A stretch of 64,000 nucleotides of DNA from Hoylesella saccharolytica JCM 17484 (GTDB lineage: Bacteria; Bacteroidota; Bacteroidia; Bacteroidales; Bacteroidaceae). Where the stretch lies: contig NZ_BAKN01000007.1 of assembly GCF_000614205.1 (NCBI RefSeq), positions 48,764 to 112,763 of the forward strand. Direction: 5' to 3'. Every line of letters starts with the position of its first letter. The stretch's first letter is position 1. The notes beneath the pieces are model-generated. The model saw only the letters and a program-made list of their open reading frames with translations, ran no database searches and had not been told where the DNA came from. A program made the position numbers and the translations under genes. Of this stretch, positions 9,317-19,297 are shown piece after piece.

Positions 9317-11797
9317 TTAAAGATTGTCGAGATTAACGGGCTGTTCTGACGGATGGTTACGTTTGCGGTCGCCTTCTTGCTCTACCGGCGCCAAATCGCC
9401 CGGCGTGATGTTTCGGATAGGATTTCCATCGCCATCAAGTATCACAACGCCTTCGCCCAAGCTATCGGTGTCGAGTGTATCGCGGCGAGCAGCAGGGTAA
9501 TAGCTGGCACAATTGTACATACCTGCGGTGATATCGCTATCTTTCGGCTTACCGAACTTAGCGTGATAATCACTAAAGGCGGGATCTCTAAACACCGACT
9601 GAAGGAAATATCCACAAATGGGCAACGCCGTTCGACTGCCTTGTCCCAGTGCACCTGTTCGGAAATGGATACTGCGATACTCGCCGCCCACCCAAGCGCC
9701 AACAACCAATCGGGGACTAACGCCCATAAACCAAGCATCCGAATGATTGTTGGATGTTCCGGTTTTACCGCCGAAATCAGTATCGCGATAATTGCTTACG
9801 TAGCCCCAAAGGCTCTGAGAAGTTCCACCGGGTTCACGCATTCCGCCCATTAGTAGCTGCTGCATCAAGAATGCACTCTTGTAAGGAACTACCTGTTTCG
9901 TTTCCGTCGGACCTACATACACCTCGTTACCATCTTTATCTTCAATGCGCGTTACAAGCACAGGATCGTGGTGTTTGCCGTCAGCGGCGATAGTACAGTA
10001 GGCATTAGCTAATTCAAGTAGATTGACATCGCTCGACCCGAGTGCAAGCGACGGAGCGTCATCAAGCGGACTGTTGATGCCCATTTTGTGTGCCGTTTCA
10101 ATGATGCGCTGAATACCCATCTCCTGACCAAGCCTCACAGCGATAGAATTAATACTTCGGGCAAAGGCGCTTTTCAAGGGAATAGAATCGCCAGAGAATG
10201 AACCGTTGGCATTCGAAGGCCTCCATGTCGTCATCTCGCGCTTCACTTTATCGTACACCTGCATCGAAATATATTCATCACGTCGTTCGTCGCAGGGTGT
10301 CAATCCCTGATTCATTGCTTCGGTATAAACAAACAGTTTGAATGTTGAACCAGGTTGACGCATCGCCGTTACTTTGTCATATTTCCACGAATTGAAGTCG
10401 ATGTCGCCCACCCAAGCCTTGACTGCACCATTCTGGGGTTCCATGGCCACAAACGCACAATGCATAAATTTCACCATATAACGAATCGAATCCATCACTG
10501 ACAGCTCTTTTTCTACCGTGCCATCTTTATAATCAAACACTTTCACTTTGTGCGGTTTATTGAGATAATAACGCACCGAGTCGGGTTGATTTTTATATTT
10601 CTCTATAAGATATTTATAAATAGGCTGCTTACGAGCAATACCTTCAATAAAGTCCGGAATCACTTTTCCTCGTTCATCTACCCACGGATCATTGTTGCCC
10701 CAATGATTTCTGAAGTTCTGCTGAATTTGTTTCATCTGCTTTCGCGCAGCATCTTCGGCATATTTTTGCATACGCGAGTCTATAGTTGTATAGATTTTCA
10801 GCCCGCTGCTGTATAAATCGTAGCCATTATCCCGACACCAATCTTTCAGATAATCAGCTACCGCCTCTCTGAAATATGTTGCCTGACCGTCATAGTTACT
10901 TTCCACGCTATACTGCAGTCGGATAGGTATCTTGCTCAGCGAGTCATACTGCTGTCTGCTAATATCACCTAGTCGAACTAGGTTTGAAAGCACCACATTG
11001 CGCCGCCTCAAACTATTTTCGGGATGCGAAATAGGATTATAATGCGTTGTAGCCTTCAGCATGCCCACCAATGTGGCAGCCTGTTCCGTCGTGATATCTT
11101 TCGGAGTAGTATTAAAATAGGTCTTACAAGCGGTCTTGATACCAAACGAATTCGAACCGAAATCCACCGTATTGGCATACATCGTCAAAATTTCCTTCTT
11201 GTCGTACAACATCTCCAGCTTTAACGCAATAATCCATTCTTTGCTCTTCATCACAAGCATACGGATACCGGGAATTTTCCCCAATAAGCCCGTTGAATAT
11301 TGCGTTCGAACACGAAACATATTCTTCGCCAACTGTTGCGTAATAGTTGATGCCCCCCGTGCTCCGCTCTCGGTCACCGCATCTTTCGCCGCAGCTACCA
11401 TACCTTGCAAGTCTATACCGAAATGGCGGTAAAACCTTTCGTCTTCAGTATCAATGAGGGTCTTCCAAAACAGTGGATTTACATCTTCGTATTTCACCGG
11501 CGTGCGATTTTCACTGAAATACTTTCCTATCAAAACACCGTCGGCACTGTATATCTCTGAAGCCTGCGACGTCGTGGGATTTTTGATTTGCGCAAATCCG
11601 GGCGACTTCCCGAATAGCCATAAGAAGTTACAATCCACCATCCCCAGATAAATTACGAACGCCAACACCGCCGATGCGAAACCCACACCAACCTTTACAT
11701 ACCATTTACGACCTGTGTAAAGTTGTTTATACCAGTCCCAGGCGATGTGCAATTTTTGTTCGCACCATTGCGCCGCCAAAATCAGTTTCTTACGCAT
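9317..11797 (-). CDS. Class A penicillin-binding protein (PBP1A type)
   Basis: Bifunctional peptidoglycan synthase of 826 residues: glycosyltransferase family 51 then transpeptidase. One membrane segment lies at about residues 36-54. GT51 motifs are TEDERFYRHFGID, with catalytic Glu118, and GASTITQQLAKN (about 145-156). The transpeptidase has Ser484-x-x-Lys487 (GSTFK), an SIN triad (ARSINSIAV) and Lys678-Thr-Gly-Thr (GGKTGTSNNHS). All expected active-site elements are present. It lies downstream of miaA and upstream of the helicase on the minus strand. Confidence 0.93.
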   Translation of the reverse strand: MRKKLILAAQWCEQKLHIAWDWYKQLYTGRKWYVKVGVGFASAVLAFVIYLGMVDCNFLWLFGKSPGFAQIKNPTTSQASEIYSADGVLIGKYFSENRTPVKYEDVNPLFWKTLIDTEDERFYRHFGIDLQGMVAAAKDAVTESGARGASTITQQLAKNMFRVRTQYSTGLLGKIPGIRMLVMKSKEWIIALKLEMLYDKKEILTMYANTVDFGSNSFGIKTACKTYFNTTPKDITTEQAATLVGMLKATTHYNPISHPENSLRRRNVVLSNLVRLGDISRQQYDSLSKIPIRLQYSVESNYDGQATYFREAVADYLKDWCRDNGYDLYSSGLKIYTTIDSRMQKYAEDAARKQMKQIQQNFRNHWGNNDPWVDERGKVIPDFIEGIARKQPIYKYLIEKYKNQPDSVRYYLNKPHKVKVFDYKDGTVEKELSVMDSIRYMVKFMHCAFVAMEPQNGAVKAWVGDIDFNSWKYDKVTAMRQPGSTFKLFVYTEAMNQGLTPCDERRDEYISMQVYDKVKREMTTWRPSNANGSFSGDSIPLKSAFARSINSIAVRLGQEMGIQRIIETAHKMGINSPLDDAPSLALGSSDVNLLELANAYCTIAADGKHHDPVLVTRIEDKDGNEVYVGPTETKQVVPYKSAFLMQQLLMGGMREPGGTSQSLWGYVSNYRDTDFGGKTGTSNNHSDAWFMGVSPRLVVGAWVGGEYRSIHFRTGALGQGSRTALPICGYFLQSVFRDPAFSDYHAKFGKPKDSDITAGMYNCASYYPAARRDTLDTDSLGEGVVILDGDGNPIRNITPGDLAPVEQEGDRKRNHPSEQPVNLDNL

Positions 11798-11832
11798 ATT
11801 CTTTATCTTTTTCTGCTACAAATGTACGTAAT

Positions 11833-12756
11833 TTAATCCTGACGAGCGATGCAACGATCGATATAATTTACAATCGCACCCTCATCTTCAGGCTCAAACC
11901 ACTTTATTCTATCATCACGCTTCAGCCATGTCAGTTGTTTACGCATATAACGGCGGGTATTTGATTGAATTTGTCTGATTGCTTCATCTTTACAGATTTC
12001 TCCATCAAAAAACGAAAAGATTTCTTTATACCCCACCGTATTCAATGCATTCAAAGTACGAAACGAATACATTCTCCTTGCTTCTGCTTCTAAACCAGCA
12101 TCAACCATCGCCCACACTCGTTCATTTATTCGCTCATACATCTCTTCACGTGGTCGGTTTAGTCCGATTTTGATAATTTCAAATCCACGCATTTTTTGTT
12201 CTCTCTTCCTAAACGAAGAATAAGTTTTACCTGTCATTAAACAAATCTCCAGGGCATGACACACTCTCCGCCAATTCCTTTTATCTACTTCCGCCCAGTG
12301 TTCAGGGTCTAACTTTTTTAATTTCTCTACCAACACATCCAATCCCTGCTCGTTTAGCATTCGTTTTACCTCTTCACGAGTCGTATTATCCACTGTCGGA
12401 ATATCATCTATACCATCACACACCGCATCAATATACATCATACTTCCGCCCGACATTAACGCGATATCGCTTCGTTCAAAAATCTTTTCTAATAGCTCTA
12501 ACACATCGTTTTCAAAACGCGATGCACTGTAATAATCTCTTACGCTTAAATTTCCAACAAAATAATGATGTACTCCACACATCTCTTCTGACGTTGGAGC
12601 CGCTGTTCCAATTTTCAGTTCTTTAAACATCTGCCTTGAATCGGCATTAATCACATCTGTTCCATAATGCCTCGCTAAAGCTATATTTAATTTTGTTTTC
12701 CCTACACCTGTTGGACCTACAACTACTATTAGCACTTTCTTCTTTATCTCTACCAT
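11833..12756 (-). CDS. miaA: tRNA dimethylallyltransferase MiaA
   Basis: Adds the dimethylallyl group to A37 of tRNAs reading codons that start with U. The P-loop GPTGVGKT is at about residues 14-21, followed by DSRQMFKELKIGTAAPT, the substrate-binding motif, and SGGSMMYIDAVCDGIDDIP. The C-terminal YMRKQLTWLKRD is also typical. I place the start at 12756 (MVEIKKKV): an upstream in-frame ATG at 12789 is overlapped by a TAnnTTTG promoter box, so it would lie before the transcript. The gene then codes for 307 residues, normal for the family. Confidence 0.93.
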   Translation of the reverse strand: MVEIKKKVLIVVVGPTGVGKTKLNIALARHYGTDVINADSRQMFKELKIGTAAPTSEEMCGVHHYFVGNLSVRDYYSASRFENDVLELLEKIFERSDIALMSGGSMMYIDAVCDGIDDIPTVDNTTREEVKRMLNEQGLDVLVEKLKKLDPEHWAEVDKRNWRRVCHALEICLMTGKTYSSFRKREQKMRGFEIIKIGLNRPREEMYERINERVWAMVDAGLEAEARRMYSFRTLNALNTVGYKEIFSFFDGEICKDEAIRQIQSNTRRYMRKQLTWLKRDDRIKWFEPEDEGAIVNYIDRCIARQD

Positions 12757-12778
12757 AATTTTATATGCTTCTTCCATG

Positions 12779-12786
12779 CAAATATA
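12779..12786 (-). promoter_or_regulatory. -7 promoter box of miaA
   Basis: TATATTTG on the minus strand, 22 bp before the ATG at 12756. Its position argues against translation from the in-frame ATG at 12789. Confidence 0.6.
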
Positions 12787-12789
12787 CAT

Positions 12790-13382
12790 TATTCTTCTAC
12801 TTTTACATCAAGACGTTTATAATTATATAAAAAATCCTCTCCGGTGGCTTCACAGCTATCAGAGAGGCAAACTAACATGAAAAACAAAGCAACAATTACC
12901 TAAATGTTTTCACAACATCCATAATGGTAATTGCTAAAAAACAAGTGTTCACAATAATTTCAAACATGCTTTTTTATGACTAAAAACAGTTTAACTATAA
13001 AATAAAATCAAGTGATGATTAATGATAACAACTTCTCAGTTATTCTATTTCAAACAAGTTCTAATTCTAAAACTCTTTCGATTCGTATTAATAACGGTGC
13101 AGGCCGTTTGGTTTTTATTTCCTTCATGATTATTACTTCAATTAAAAACGGCGGCGACAGAGATGTTCGGAGTTATATAGAGAGTGATGAAAAAGTTTGT
13201 ATTGAGATGAACACTCTGTCGCACGCCTCTGGTGTGTGTGCTGTTATATCTCATTGTTGCCAACCGCTGAAACGGAAGGGCAAAATCTACGTTTAACGAG
13301 TATAGGATTTATGACTCATAGAGATAGAGCTTTTCAACGCCGATTACAGAAACCTATTGGCTACTTTTGGCAAATTCAATCA
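12790..13382. other. Intergenic gap without a supported gene
   Basis: AT-rich spacer between divergently placed ends. The only structure I noticed is a weak dyad CCTCTC / GAGAGG at 12837-12869. A 94-codon open frame at 13012-13296 has no promoter, ribosome-binding site or recognisable protein character. Confidence 0.4.
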
Positions 13383-14966
13383 TCAGGGTCGTTGTGCCCC
13401 ATACTTACTTTCGGCACCGAAAAGTACAAAGGCTTTATCTACAGCATAACGGTTGCCGTACATCGAAACGCGAGTGGTTGAGGTGCCTTGCATATTCATT
13501 CCGTTAGCCTGACGATACAGATTGGCTGCCGAGTTGGGATTAAACGATGTGCTGCTGACGATTTTCAGCTTAGCAAAACCCTTCAAATAGTCAGGATCTA
13601 TCTTTTTAAGGATATTGCTTCCTTGTGGAGCTTCGAAGTTTCCCTCGCATTTTGCCAACTGGTCTACCTCTTCAAAGCGCTCAGCCTTTACCATTGTCCA
13701 CTTTCCACCACCCGAAGCAGGCAGCAGAATGTCGGCCGTATTCATAAAGAACATGTTGTCATAGGCAGACGTTTTACGATCGGCCTCATGGGCTTTATTC
13801 GAGTCGATGTGAGTACGATCTATCGCGCCGAGATTGCTGCAACCGAAAATATTATTGTATACGTTGCCATGAATGCCAATCATATACCGATAGCCATAGC
13901 CCATATCTTCCATTTCTTTGGTCCGACACCAAGAGAAAAGCACGGTATTATGATGAAAATCTACCGATGCCGAGATAGGTTTGCCTACCCCTGCGGCGCC
14001 CGAAACGCTACAGGCGGCATAAACATTGCTTACGAAAACATTATTACATATCTCCCAATTACCACCAAGATTGGTCATCTGCAAACCAAAATAGAGTCCG
14101 TTGGCAAAGATACAGTTGCGTACAATAAGGCGCCCCTCAACGTTGCCTTTCATCAACTGATGAGAAAGTCCGTTGGGCTCTCCACCCGGTGTGATGCGTC
14201 CTGTTTCGCAACCTTCGCAACATCCGTAACGCGGATCAGAAGGGTCAGCAGGCTGATAGTTATTTTGCAAACCGTAGTCGAGCACAAATCCGTCAATCAG
14301 AATTTCGCCATTGCGCTGCCCTTTCACATCTATTGTAAACAGACCGCGTGAGCCATTGGTACCATTTTGTGCCTGTGTAGGCTGAATTTTGGTAACATAC
14401 CGCAGTGGGTTACGTTCTGAAAAGCTGGCGTTATATCCACCCACCACTTTCAGATACTTCTTTATTTCGATGTATCCGCAATCTAATTTACCCAGATAAT
14501 TACCTTCAGCCACACATATCACACTGCCTTCAGCAGCATTATCGATAGCCTTTTGCAAATCTTTATACGGACTATCTTGTGCTCCCGTACCACGTACCGA
14601 GCCTCCTGTCTGACTGACATACACCTTCGGACCATTGATATTTACAGTACTTGAGCTACTTAAGCCGCCTCTATTATCAGATTCTTCAGCGCTGCTCGAA
14701 CCCGTTGCACCAGCAACACTGTTCAAACCCTTTGCAACGCCATCTTGCGCACGCTCTACGGCATCATCTAAGAGTTTCTGCGCACCTTGTTTTACGTCCT
14801 GTTCCAATGATTCTTTTTCTCTTTTCACAGCACCTTCCACTCTTTCTTTAACGGCTTTTTTGGCTTGATTAAGAATGCGACCAAAGGCCTGTCCTTCTGC
14901 TTTCTGAGGAGCCAAAATGCCAACAAGTAGGCTCACTGCAAAGATTGCTAACGATTGCTTCTTCAT
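13383..14966 (-). CDS. Secreted parallel beta-helix protein
   Basis: 527 residues, function unknown. It has a signal peptide (MKKQSLAIFAVSLLVGILAPQKAEG) and then a charged, alanine-rich helical segment (about 28-75) that could form a coiled coil. A low-complexity serine stretch is next, then a right-handed beta-helix region starting with KVYVSQTGGSVRGTG and SPYKDLQKAIDNAAEGSVICV, the usual opening of pectate-lyase-like helices. Repeated short strands with N or G turns (IVRNCIFANG, EICNNVFVSN, VYNNIFGCSN) support the fold. No catalytic residues can be named. ATG 14966 is chosen because it begins the signal peptide. The upstream region holds a promoter box and direct repeats. Confidence 0.75.
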   Translation of the reverse strand: MKKQSLAIFAVSLLVGILAPQKAEGQAFGRILNQAKKAVKERVEGAVKREKESLEQDVKQGAQKLLDDAVERAQDGVAKGLNSVAGATGSSSAEESDNRGGLSSSSTVNINGPKVYVSQTGGSVRGTGAQDSPYKDLQKAIDNAAEGSVICVAEGNYLGKLDCGYIEIKKYLKVVGGYNASFSERNPLRYVTKIQPTQAQNGTNGSRGLFTIDVKGQRNGEILIDGFVLDYGLQNNYQPADPSDPRYGCCEGCETGRITPGGEPNGLSHQLMKGNVEGRLIVRNCIFANGLYFGLQMTNLGGNWEICNNVFVSNVYAACSVSGAAGVGKPISASVDFHHNTVLFSWCRTKEMEDMGYGYRYMIGIHGNVYNNIFGCSNLGAIDRTHIDSNKAHEADRKTSAYDNMFFMNTADILLPASGGGKWTMVKAERFEEVDQLAKCEGNFEAPQGSNILKKIDPDYLKGFAKLKIVSSTSFNPNSAANLYRQANGMNMQGTSTTRVSMYGNRYAVDKAFVLFGAESKYGAQRP

Positions 14967-15191
14967 AATCTTTTGTTTTATTGATGATTTTATTATATAA
15001 TAAGGTGAATGTTTTATCTGCATTTAATATATTCAATGCGGATTTTCAGCTACCGAGAGCAACTTGTTCTACGATCTATGCAATCGGCGGCATCTTATTA
15101 TCATACTTTAGAAATGGTTTTTCAGAGGTGTGATAAAGGGGACTTCCAAGCCCGATTGATAACAATACACTCCTTGTTTTCCATTCTAATG

Positions 15192-15199
15192 CAAAATTA
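15192..15199 (-). promoter_or_regulatory. -7 promoter box of the beta-helix gene
   Basis: TAATTTTG on the minus strand matches TAnnTTTG. It predicts a leader of roughly 220 nt before the ATG at 14966. Confidence 0.5.
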
Positions 15200-15220
15200 G
15201 ACATAGAATAGACTAACCCG

Positions 15221-15295
15221 TTTTGCAATTTCTGCCAAAATTTGTGCAATTTTTGACAATCTTCACACCGACAATTGTGCAATTTCTGACATTCG
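15221..15295 (-). promoter_or_regulatory. Direct-repeat operator, LytTR-like arrangement
   Basis: Three direct repeats, on the minus strand roughly (T)TG(T/G)CA(G/A)AAATTGCA. Their cores TGCAATTT start at 15224, 15245 and 15278 on the plus strand. The promoter-proximal pair is 21 bp apart, start to start, and the third is 33 bp further. The proximal repeat ends about 22 bp upstream of the -7 box, a normal place for an activator. The spacing resembles paired LytTR sites, but the regulator is an inference. Confidence 0.5.
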
Positions 15296-15809
15296 TAGCA
15301 TCAAAATCCTTTTATTTAAAGGAAAACATACACATAAAACTGCACATTTACAGAATACAGACATCAACCTGCTTTTAACATTTTTGCAGACTACATAAGG
15401 GCCCATCTTCACCCCATCGACAATAAAAAGAATGTATAATTAAACTCTCTTCACTTACACCTTTATGGCAACAGACCAATCAATTTCAGATCAATAAATG
15501 ATCAAGGAGATACCCTTCGCTGCCCAATAAGCATTCAAATGATTACAAAAACAACACTTTTGCCCCTCGTCTCTTTAGAAAGGCGAGATCGGGTGAAATC
15601 TTGTTCTTTGTATTTTCTTCCTTTTCACTCTTTCACTTCTACTTTCGGTAGAGCGTGGAAAGGATTATTTTGGGTCAATTTTATGGTTTTTCCTCCTTTA
15701 AAGGTATAGATTGCGGTATAGAACCACTTTCGTTTTTTGATACATTTAACATTCCAATTCTGGAAGAAAAACATACGGTTATTTTGACAAAAACAAAGAT
15801 TCAGCATCC

Positions 15810-15915
15810 AAAAGCATAGCTTTTAGCAGTCCAAAACATAGGTTCTACGTTACAAAAGCATAGGTTTTGCAGCTCAAAAGCGTAATTTTTAGCGTGCAAA
15901 AAGCATGAAAAACAA
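15810..15915. repeat. 22-bp-period hairpin array, second locus
   Basis: Variants of AAAAGCATAGGTTTTG start at 15810, 15833, 15854, 15876 and 15899 (average 22 bp). Same family as 3339-3450. The rest of the 1.4-kb gap 14967-16419 holds the promoter and operator of the beta-helix gene, two short minus-strand open frames (15625-15807, 16000-16203) without support, and the aminotransferase promoter. Confidence 0.75.
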
Positions 15916-16317
15916 GAATAAAACAACCTAAAAACACCTTCAAAAACAACCAAAAGCTTGTAACTCATTGATTATCAAGAAGTATTAATTTTTACATATT
16001 TACAATCCAAAGTAAGTCTGCGGCATTCTACACGCGTATTTTCGAGGTTGCTTCTTTTTTATTGACAAATGGCATTGGTCAATTTTATGGATTTTGATAA
16101 AATGGCACCCATCACAATAAAGCTGTTTATCATCCTTATATAATATAAGGTATAAACATTTATTTTCCAGTTCAAACCATCTTACATCAGCCTTATCAGC
16201 CACCTAAAACAGCCTCAAACCACGCCAAAACTGATTTATTTTTAAATTTCACAGGATGAAGTTGGTATCTCGAATAAAATAATACGGAATTTCTTTCGTT
16301 ACATTTCATAAAATACA

Positions 16318-16325
16318 TACATTTG
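16318..16325 (+). promoter_or_regulatory. -7 promoter box of the aspartate aminotransferase gene
   Basis: TACATTTG, a TAnnTTTG match about 95 bp upstream of the ATG. Confidence 0.5.
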
Positions 16326-16419
16326 CATAAGTCGGGCAGCACCTCAGCAATTCAAAATCTGTTTTATTGCATTCGGTTTGTACCCACCTTGCTAACATAA
16401 ACTCTTTAACTGAATAATA

Positions 16420-17613
16420 ATGGCACAATTATCTGATAGATTAACCCGTTTGGCTCCTTCCGCAACATTGGCAATGTCGCAAAAGAGTAGCGAGATGAAA
16501 GCACAGGGAATAGATGTGATAAATATGAGCGTCGGTGAACCCGACTTTAACACACCCGATGCTATTAAAAACGCAGCGAAAAAAGCCATAGACGAAAACT
16601 ATTCGCGCTATTCTCCTGTGCCGGGGTATGCCGATTTAAGAAAAGCTATCGTAGCCAAGTTGAAAAAAGAAAACAACTTGAACTACACCATCGACGAAGT
16701 ATCGGTGGCTAACGGAGCCAAACAGTGCGTTTGCAATGCCGTCTTAGCACTTGTCAATCACGGTGACGAGGTAATTATTCCGACACCTTATTGGGTTAGT
16801 TATCCGCAAATGGTAAAGCTGGCCGGTGGAAATCCGGTGTATGTTAATGCAGGGTTTGAACAAAATTTTAAGATGACACCCCAACAATTGGAAGCCGCCA
16901 TCACCCCTAAAACCAAAATGCTGATACTCTGTTCGCCGAGCAATCCCACCGGCAGTGTTTATTCTAAAGAAGAGCTGAAAGCATTGGCCGAAGTGATTTT
17001 ACGCCACGACGACCTATTTGTTCTCGCCGATGAAATTTACGAACACATTAACTACGTGGGTCAACATCAAAGCATGGCACAGTCCGACGGAATGAAAGAA
17101 CGTGTTATTCTTATCAACGGCGTATCTAAAGCCTATGCCATGACAGGGTGGCGAATAGGCTATATGGCTGCACCCGAATGGATTATAAAAGGCTGTAACA
17201 AACTGCAAGGACAGTATACCAGTGGTCCTTGCTCGGTAAGTCAGAAGGCTGCCGAAGCCGCTTACACGTTAAGTCAGGATTGTGTAGAAGATATGCGACT
17301 GGCGTTTGAACGGCGCAGAAACCTTATAGTCAAATTAGCCAAAGACATTCCGGAGCTTGAAGTAAACGTGCCTGAAGGTGCTTTTTACCTCTTTCCAAAA
17401 TGTAACAGCCTCTTTGGCAAACGTTATGACAAGTACGAAATCCGTAATTCTACCGACTTTGCAATGTATCTCTTAGACGTGGCACACGTTGCCACCGTTG
17501 CCGGAGACGCCTTTGGCGACCCTGATTGTTTCCGAATCAGCTACGCTGCAAGCGAAGAAAACATCCGCGAAGCCATGCACAGGATAAAAGAAGCTATAGC
17601 TCGTCTGCAATAA
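16420..17613 (+). CDS. Aspartate aminotransferase (class I, AspB/AspC-like)
   Basis: PLP-dependent transaminase of 397 residues, probably exchanging amino groups between aspartate and 2-oxoglutarate. The PLP lysine is Lys237 in SKAYAMTGWRIGY. SPSNPTG (about 168-174) and the FRISYAAS end with the substrate-carboxylate arginine (about 372) are typical of the I-gamma subgroup. NMSVGEPDF near the N-terminus is also a family mark. It stands alone between its own promoter box and the TonB operon promoter. Confidence 0.9.
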   Translation: MAQLSDRLTRLAPSATLAMSQKSSEMKAQGIDVINMSVGEPDFNTPDAIKNAAKKAIDENYSRYSPVPGYADLRKAIVAKLKKENNLNYTIDEVSVANGAKQCVCNAVLALVNHGDEVIIPTPYWVSYPQMVKLAGGNPVYVNAGFEQNFKMTPQQLEAAITPKTKMLILCSPSNPTGSVYSKEELKALAEVILRHDDLFVLADEIYEHINYVGQHQSMAQSDGMKERVILINGVSKAYAMTGWRIGYMAAPEWIIKGCNKLQGQYTSGPCSVSQKAAEAAYTLSQDCVEDMRLAFERRRNLIVKLAKDIPELEVNVPEGAFYLFPKCNSLFGKRYDKYEIRNSTDFAMYLLDVAHVATVAGDAFGDPDCFRISYAASEENIREAMHRIKEAIARLQ

Positions 17614-17696
17614 AAGAAAAGTAAAAACAGGCAGGTTAAAGTGAAATTCAGCCGTTAAAACTTCTTAATTGCCTTTTAGTTTTTATATTTAATGTT

Positions 17697-17704
17697 TATC
17701 TTTG
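17697..17704 (+). promoter_or_regulatory. -7 promoter box of the exbB operon
   Basis: TATCTTTG, 118 bp before the exbB start. Confidence 0.5.
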
Positions 17705-17822
17705 CGATTAGGTTTATCCTAACAATACATTATTATATAGACGGTATTTTTGATAATACGAATAAAAAACGACAATGAAATTAAAATATTTATTAACAAC
17801 TAAAAAATTAAAAAATTAAATT

Positions 17823-18653
17823 ATGGCAACACAAAACAACGCCGGCTCTGCAAATAGAGGACAGGGCTTTCAAGGTATTAGAGCAGCATTTTGGGTAATC
17901 GTTTGCTGTTTTATCGTCGCAGTTAGTTTCTTTACATTCTATCTTGGCGATAGTTCACACTTCCAAGGAGGCGATCCTGAAGGACATCCGCTAGACCTTT
18001 GGGGTACAATTTACAAAGGTGGTGTAGTGGTTCCTGTTATTCAGACACTGTTACTTACCGTACTTGCCCTCTCTGTTGAGCGTTGGTTGGCTCTTCGCAC
18101 CGCTTTTGGTAGAGGTCCTTTGACAAGATTTGTGGGTGAAGTTAAAGCTGCTTTGAACGAGAAGAATTTTGACAAGGCACAACAACTTTGCGATCGTCAG
18201 AGAGGTTCGGTTGCTAATGTAGTTTCTGCTACATTGGCTGCTTACAAAACAATGGAGCATACCACCGGCATTAAGAAGGCACAAAAGATTGCAAAAATTC
18301 AGCAAGCTCATGAAGAAGCCACACAGTTGGAAATGCCTACACTGCAAATGAACCTTCCGATTCTTGCAACATTGGTAACACTGGGTACACTTACCGGTCT
18401 TCTTGGAACTGTAACCGGTATGATCAAGTCGTTCCAAGCATTGGCTGCTGGTGGTGGCGGTGACTCTCTCGCATTGTCTGCCGGTATTTCTGAGGCTTTG
18501 ATTAATACAGCATTCGGTATCACAACATCTTGGTTTGCAGTTATTTCTTACGGTTTCTTTACAAACAAAATCGATAAGTTAACTTACGCCCTTGATGAAG
18601 TTGGTTATTCTATTGCTCAGACATACGAAGCCAATCACGAAGACGAGATTTAA
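17823..18653 (+). CDS. exbB: MotA/TolQ/ExbB proton channel protein
   Basis: Inner-membrane channel subunit of 276 residues that, with ExbD, uses proton motive force to drive TonB and so outer-membrane import (including SusC-type receptors). Hydrophobic segments lie at about 22-42, 65-85, 175-200 and 215-240. The LPILATLVTLGTLTGLLGTVTGMIKSF stretch is the conserved pore region of the family, followed by ISEALINTAFGITTSWFAVI. It is the first gene of a five- or six-gene unit, with exbD 30 bp downstream. Confidence 0.9.
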   Translation: MATQNNAGSANRGQGFQGIRAAFWVIVCCFIVAVSFFTFYLGDSSHFQGGDPEGHPLDLWGTIYKGGVVVPVIQTLLLTVLALSVERWLALRTAFGRGPLTRFVGEVKAALNEKNFDKAQQLCDRQRGSVANVVSATLAAYKTMEHTTGIKKAQKIAKIQQAHEEATQLEMPTLQMNLPILATLVTLGTLTGLLGTVTGMIKSFQALAAGGGGDSLALSAGISEALINTAFGITTSWFAVISYGFFTNKIDKLTYALDEVGYSIAQTYEANHEDEI

Positions 18654-18683
18654 TTTTTGCTAACCCTTTAAAAATTTATCACT

Positions 18684-19295
18684 ATGGGTAAAGTAAAAAT
18701 TAAGAAGAAGTCTACTTGGATAGACATGACTCCGATGAGCGACGTCATGGTGCTCTTGCTGACGTTCTTCATGTTGACCTCAACATTTGTGAAGAACGAA
18801 CCGGTAAAGGTAATCACCCCGAGTTCTGTATCGGAGATCAAGGTTCCTGAAAAAGGTGTATTGAATATCCTTGTCGACAAAACCGGCAAGATATTTATGA
18901 GCATAGATAACCAAAACACCACACAGGACGTTCTTGAGAGAATGACGGGTAAATTTGGCATATCGCTCAACGCAGGACAAACACATAAGTTCGTAAAAGA
19001 TGCCATGTGGGGTGTTCCCATGAGTACGCTGACTGCTTATCTCAATCTTTCTGAAACCGAGATGGCATCTGAACTGAAAAATCATGGTATTCCTTTAGAC
19101 AGCATCGACGGAGGTAAAAGCGAGTTTCAGTTATGGGTTGAACAGGCCCGGAACGCAGACTCGGATGTTAAATTGGCTATCAAAGCCGATGAAAATACAC
19201 CTTACTCAGTCGTAAAGAAAGTGATGTCTGAGTTGCAGGATATGAGCGAAAACCGTTATTATTTAATTACATCGTATAAAAAGGTGGAGGAATAA
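18684..19295 (+). CDS. exbD: ExbD/TolR biopolymer transport protein, first copy
   Basis: 203 residues. A short basic cytoplasmic end is followed by WIDMTPMSDVMVLLLTFFMLTS, the single membrane helix of ExbD/TolR with the conserved proton-carrying Asp in MSDVMV. The rest is a periplasmic domain. It is longer than E. coli ExbD (about 141), as usual in Bacteroidota. The second exbD starts 2 bp after its stop, which suggests translational coupling and a mixed ExbD stator. Confidence 0.9.
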   Translation: MGKVKIKKKSTWIDMTPMSDVMVLLLTFFMLTSTFVKNEPVKVITPSSVSEIKVPEKGVLNILVDKTGKIFMSIDNQNTTQDVLERMTGKFGISLNAGQTHKFVKDAMWGVPMSTLTAYLNLSETEMASELKNHGIPLDSIDGGKSEFQLWVEQARNADSDVKLAIKADENTPYSVVKKVMSELQDMSENRYYLITSYKKVEE

Positions 19296-19297
19296 GT

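Noticed and set aside
13012..13296. 94-codon plus-strand frame between miaA and the beta-helix gene
   Set aside because: No promoter box, ribosome-binding site, or protein-like composition.
13488..14351. 287-codon open frame antisense to the beta-helix gene
   Set aside because: It mirrors the codon pattern of the secreted protein and has no recognisable features.
15625..16203. Two short minus-strand frames (15625-15807 and 16000-16203) with faint mutual similarity
   Set aside because: The similarity is limited to a few residues and a short AAAATTGACC stretch; no start signals.
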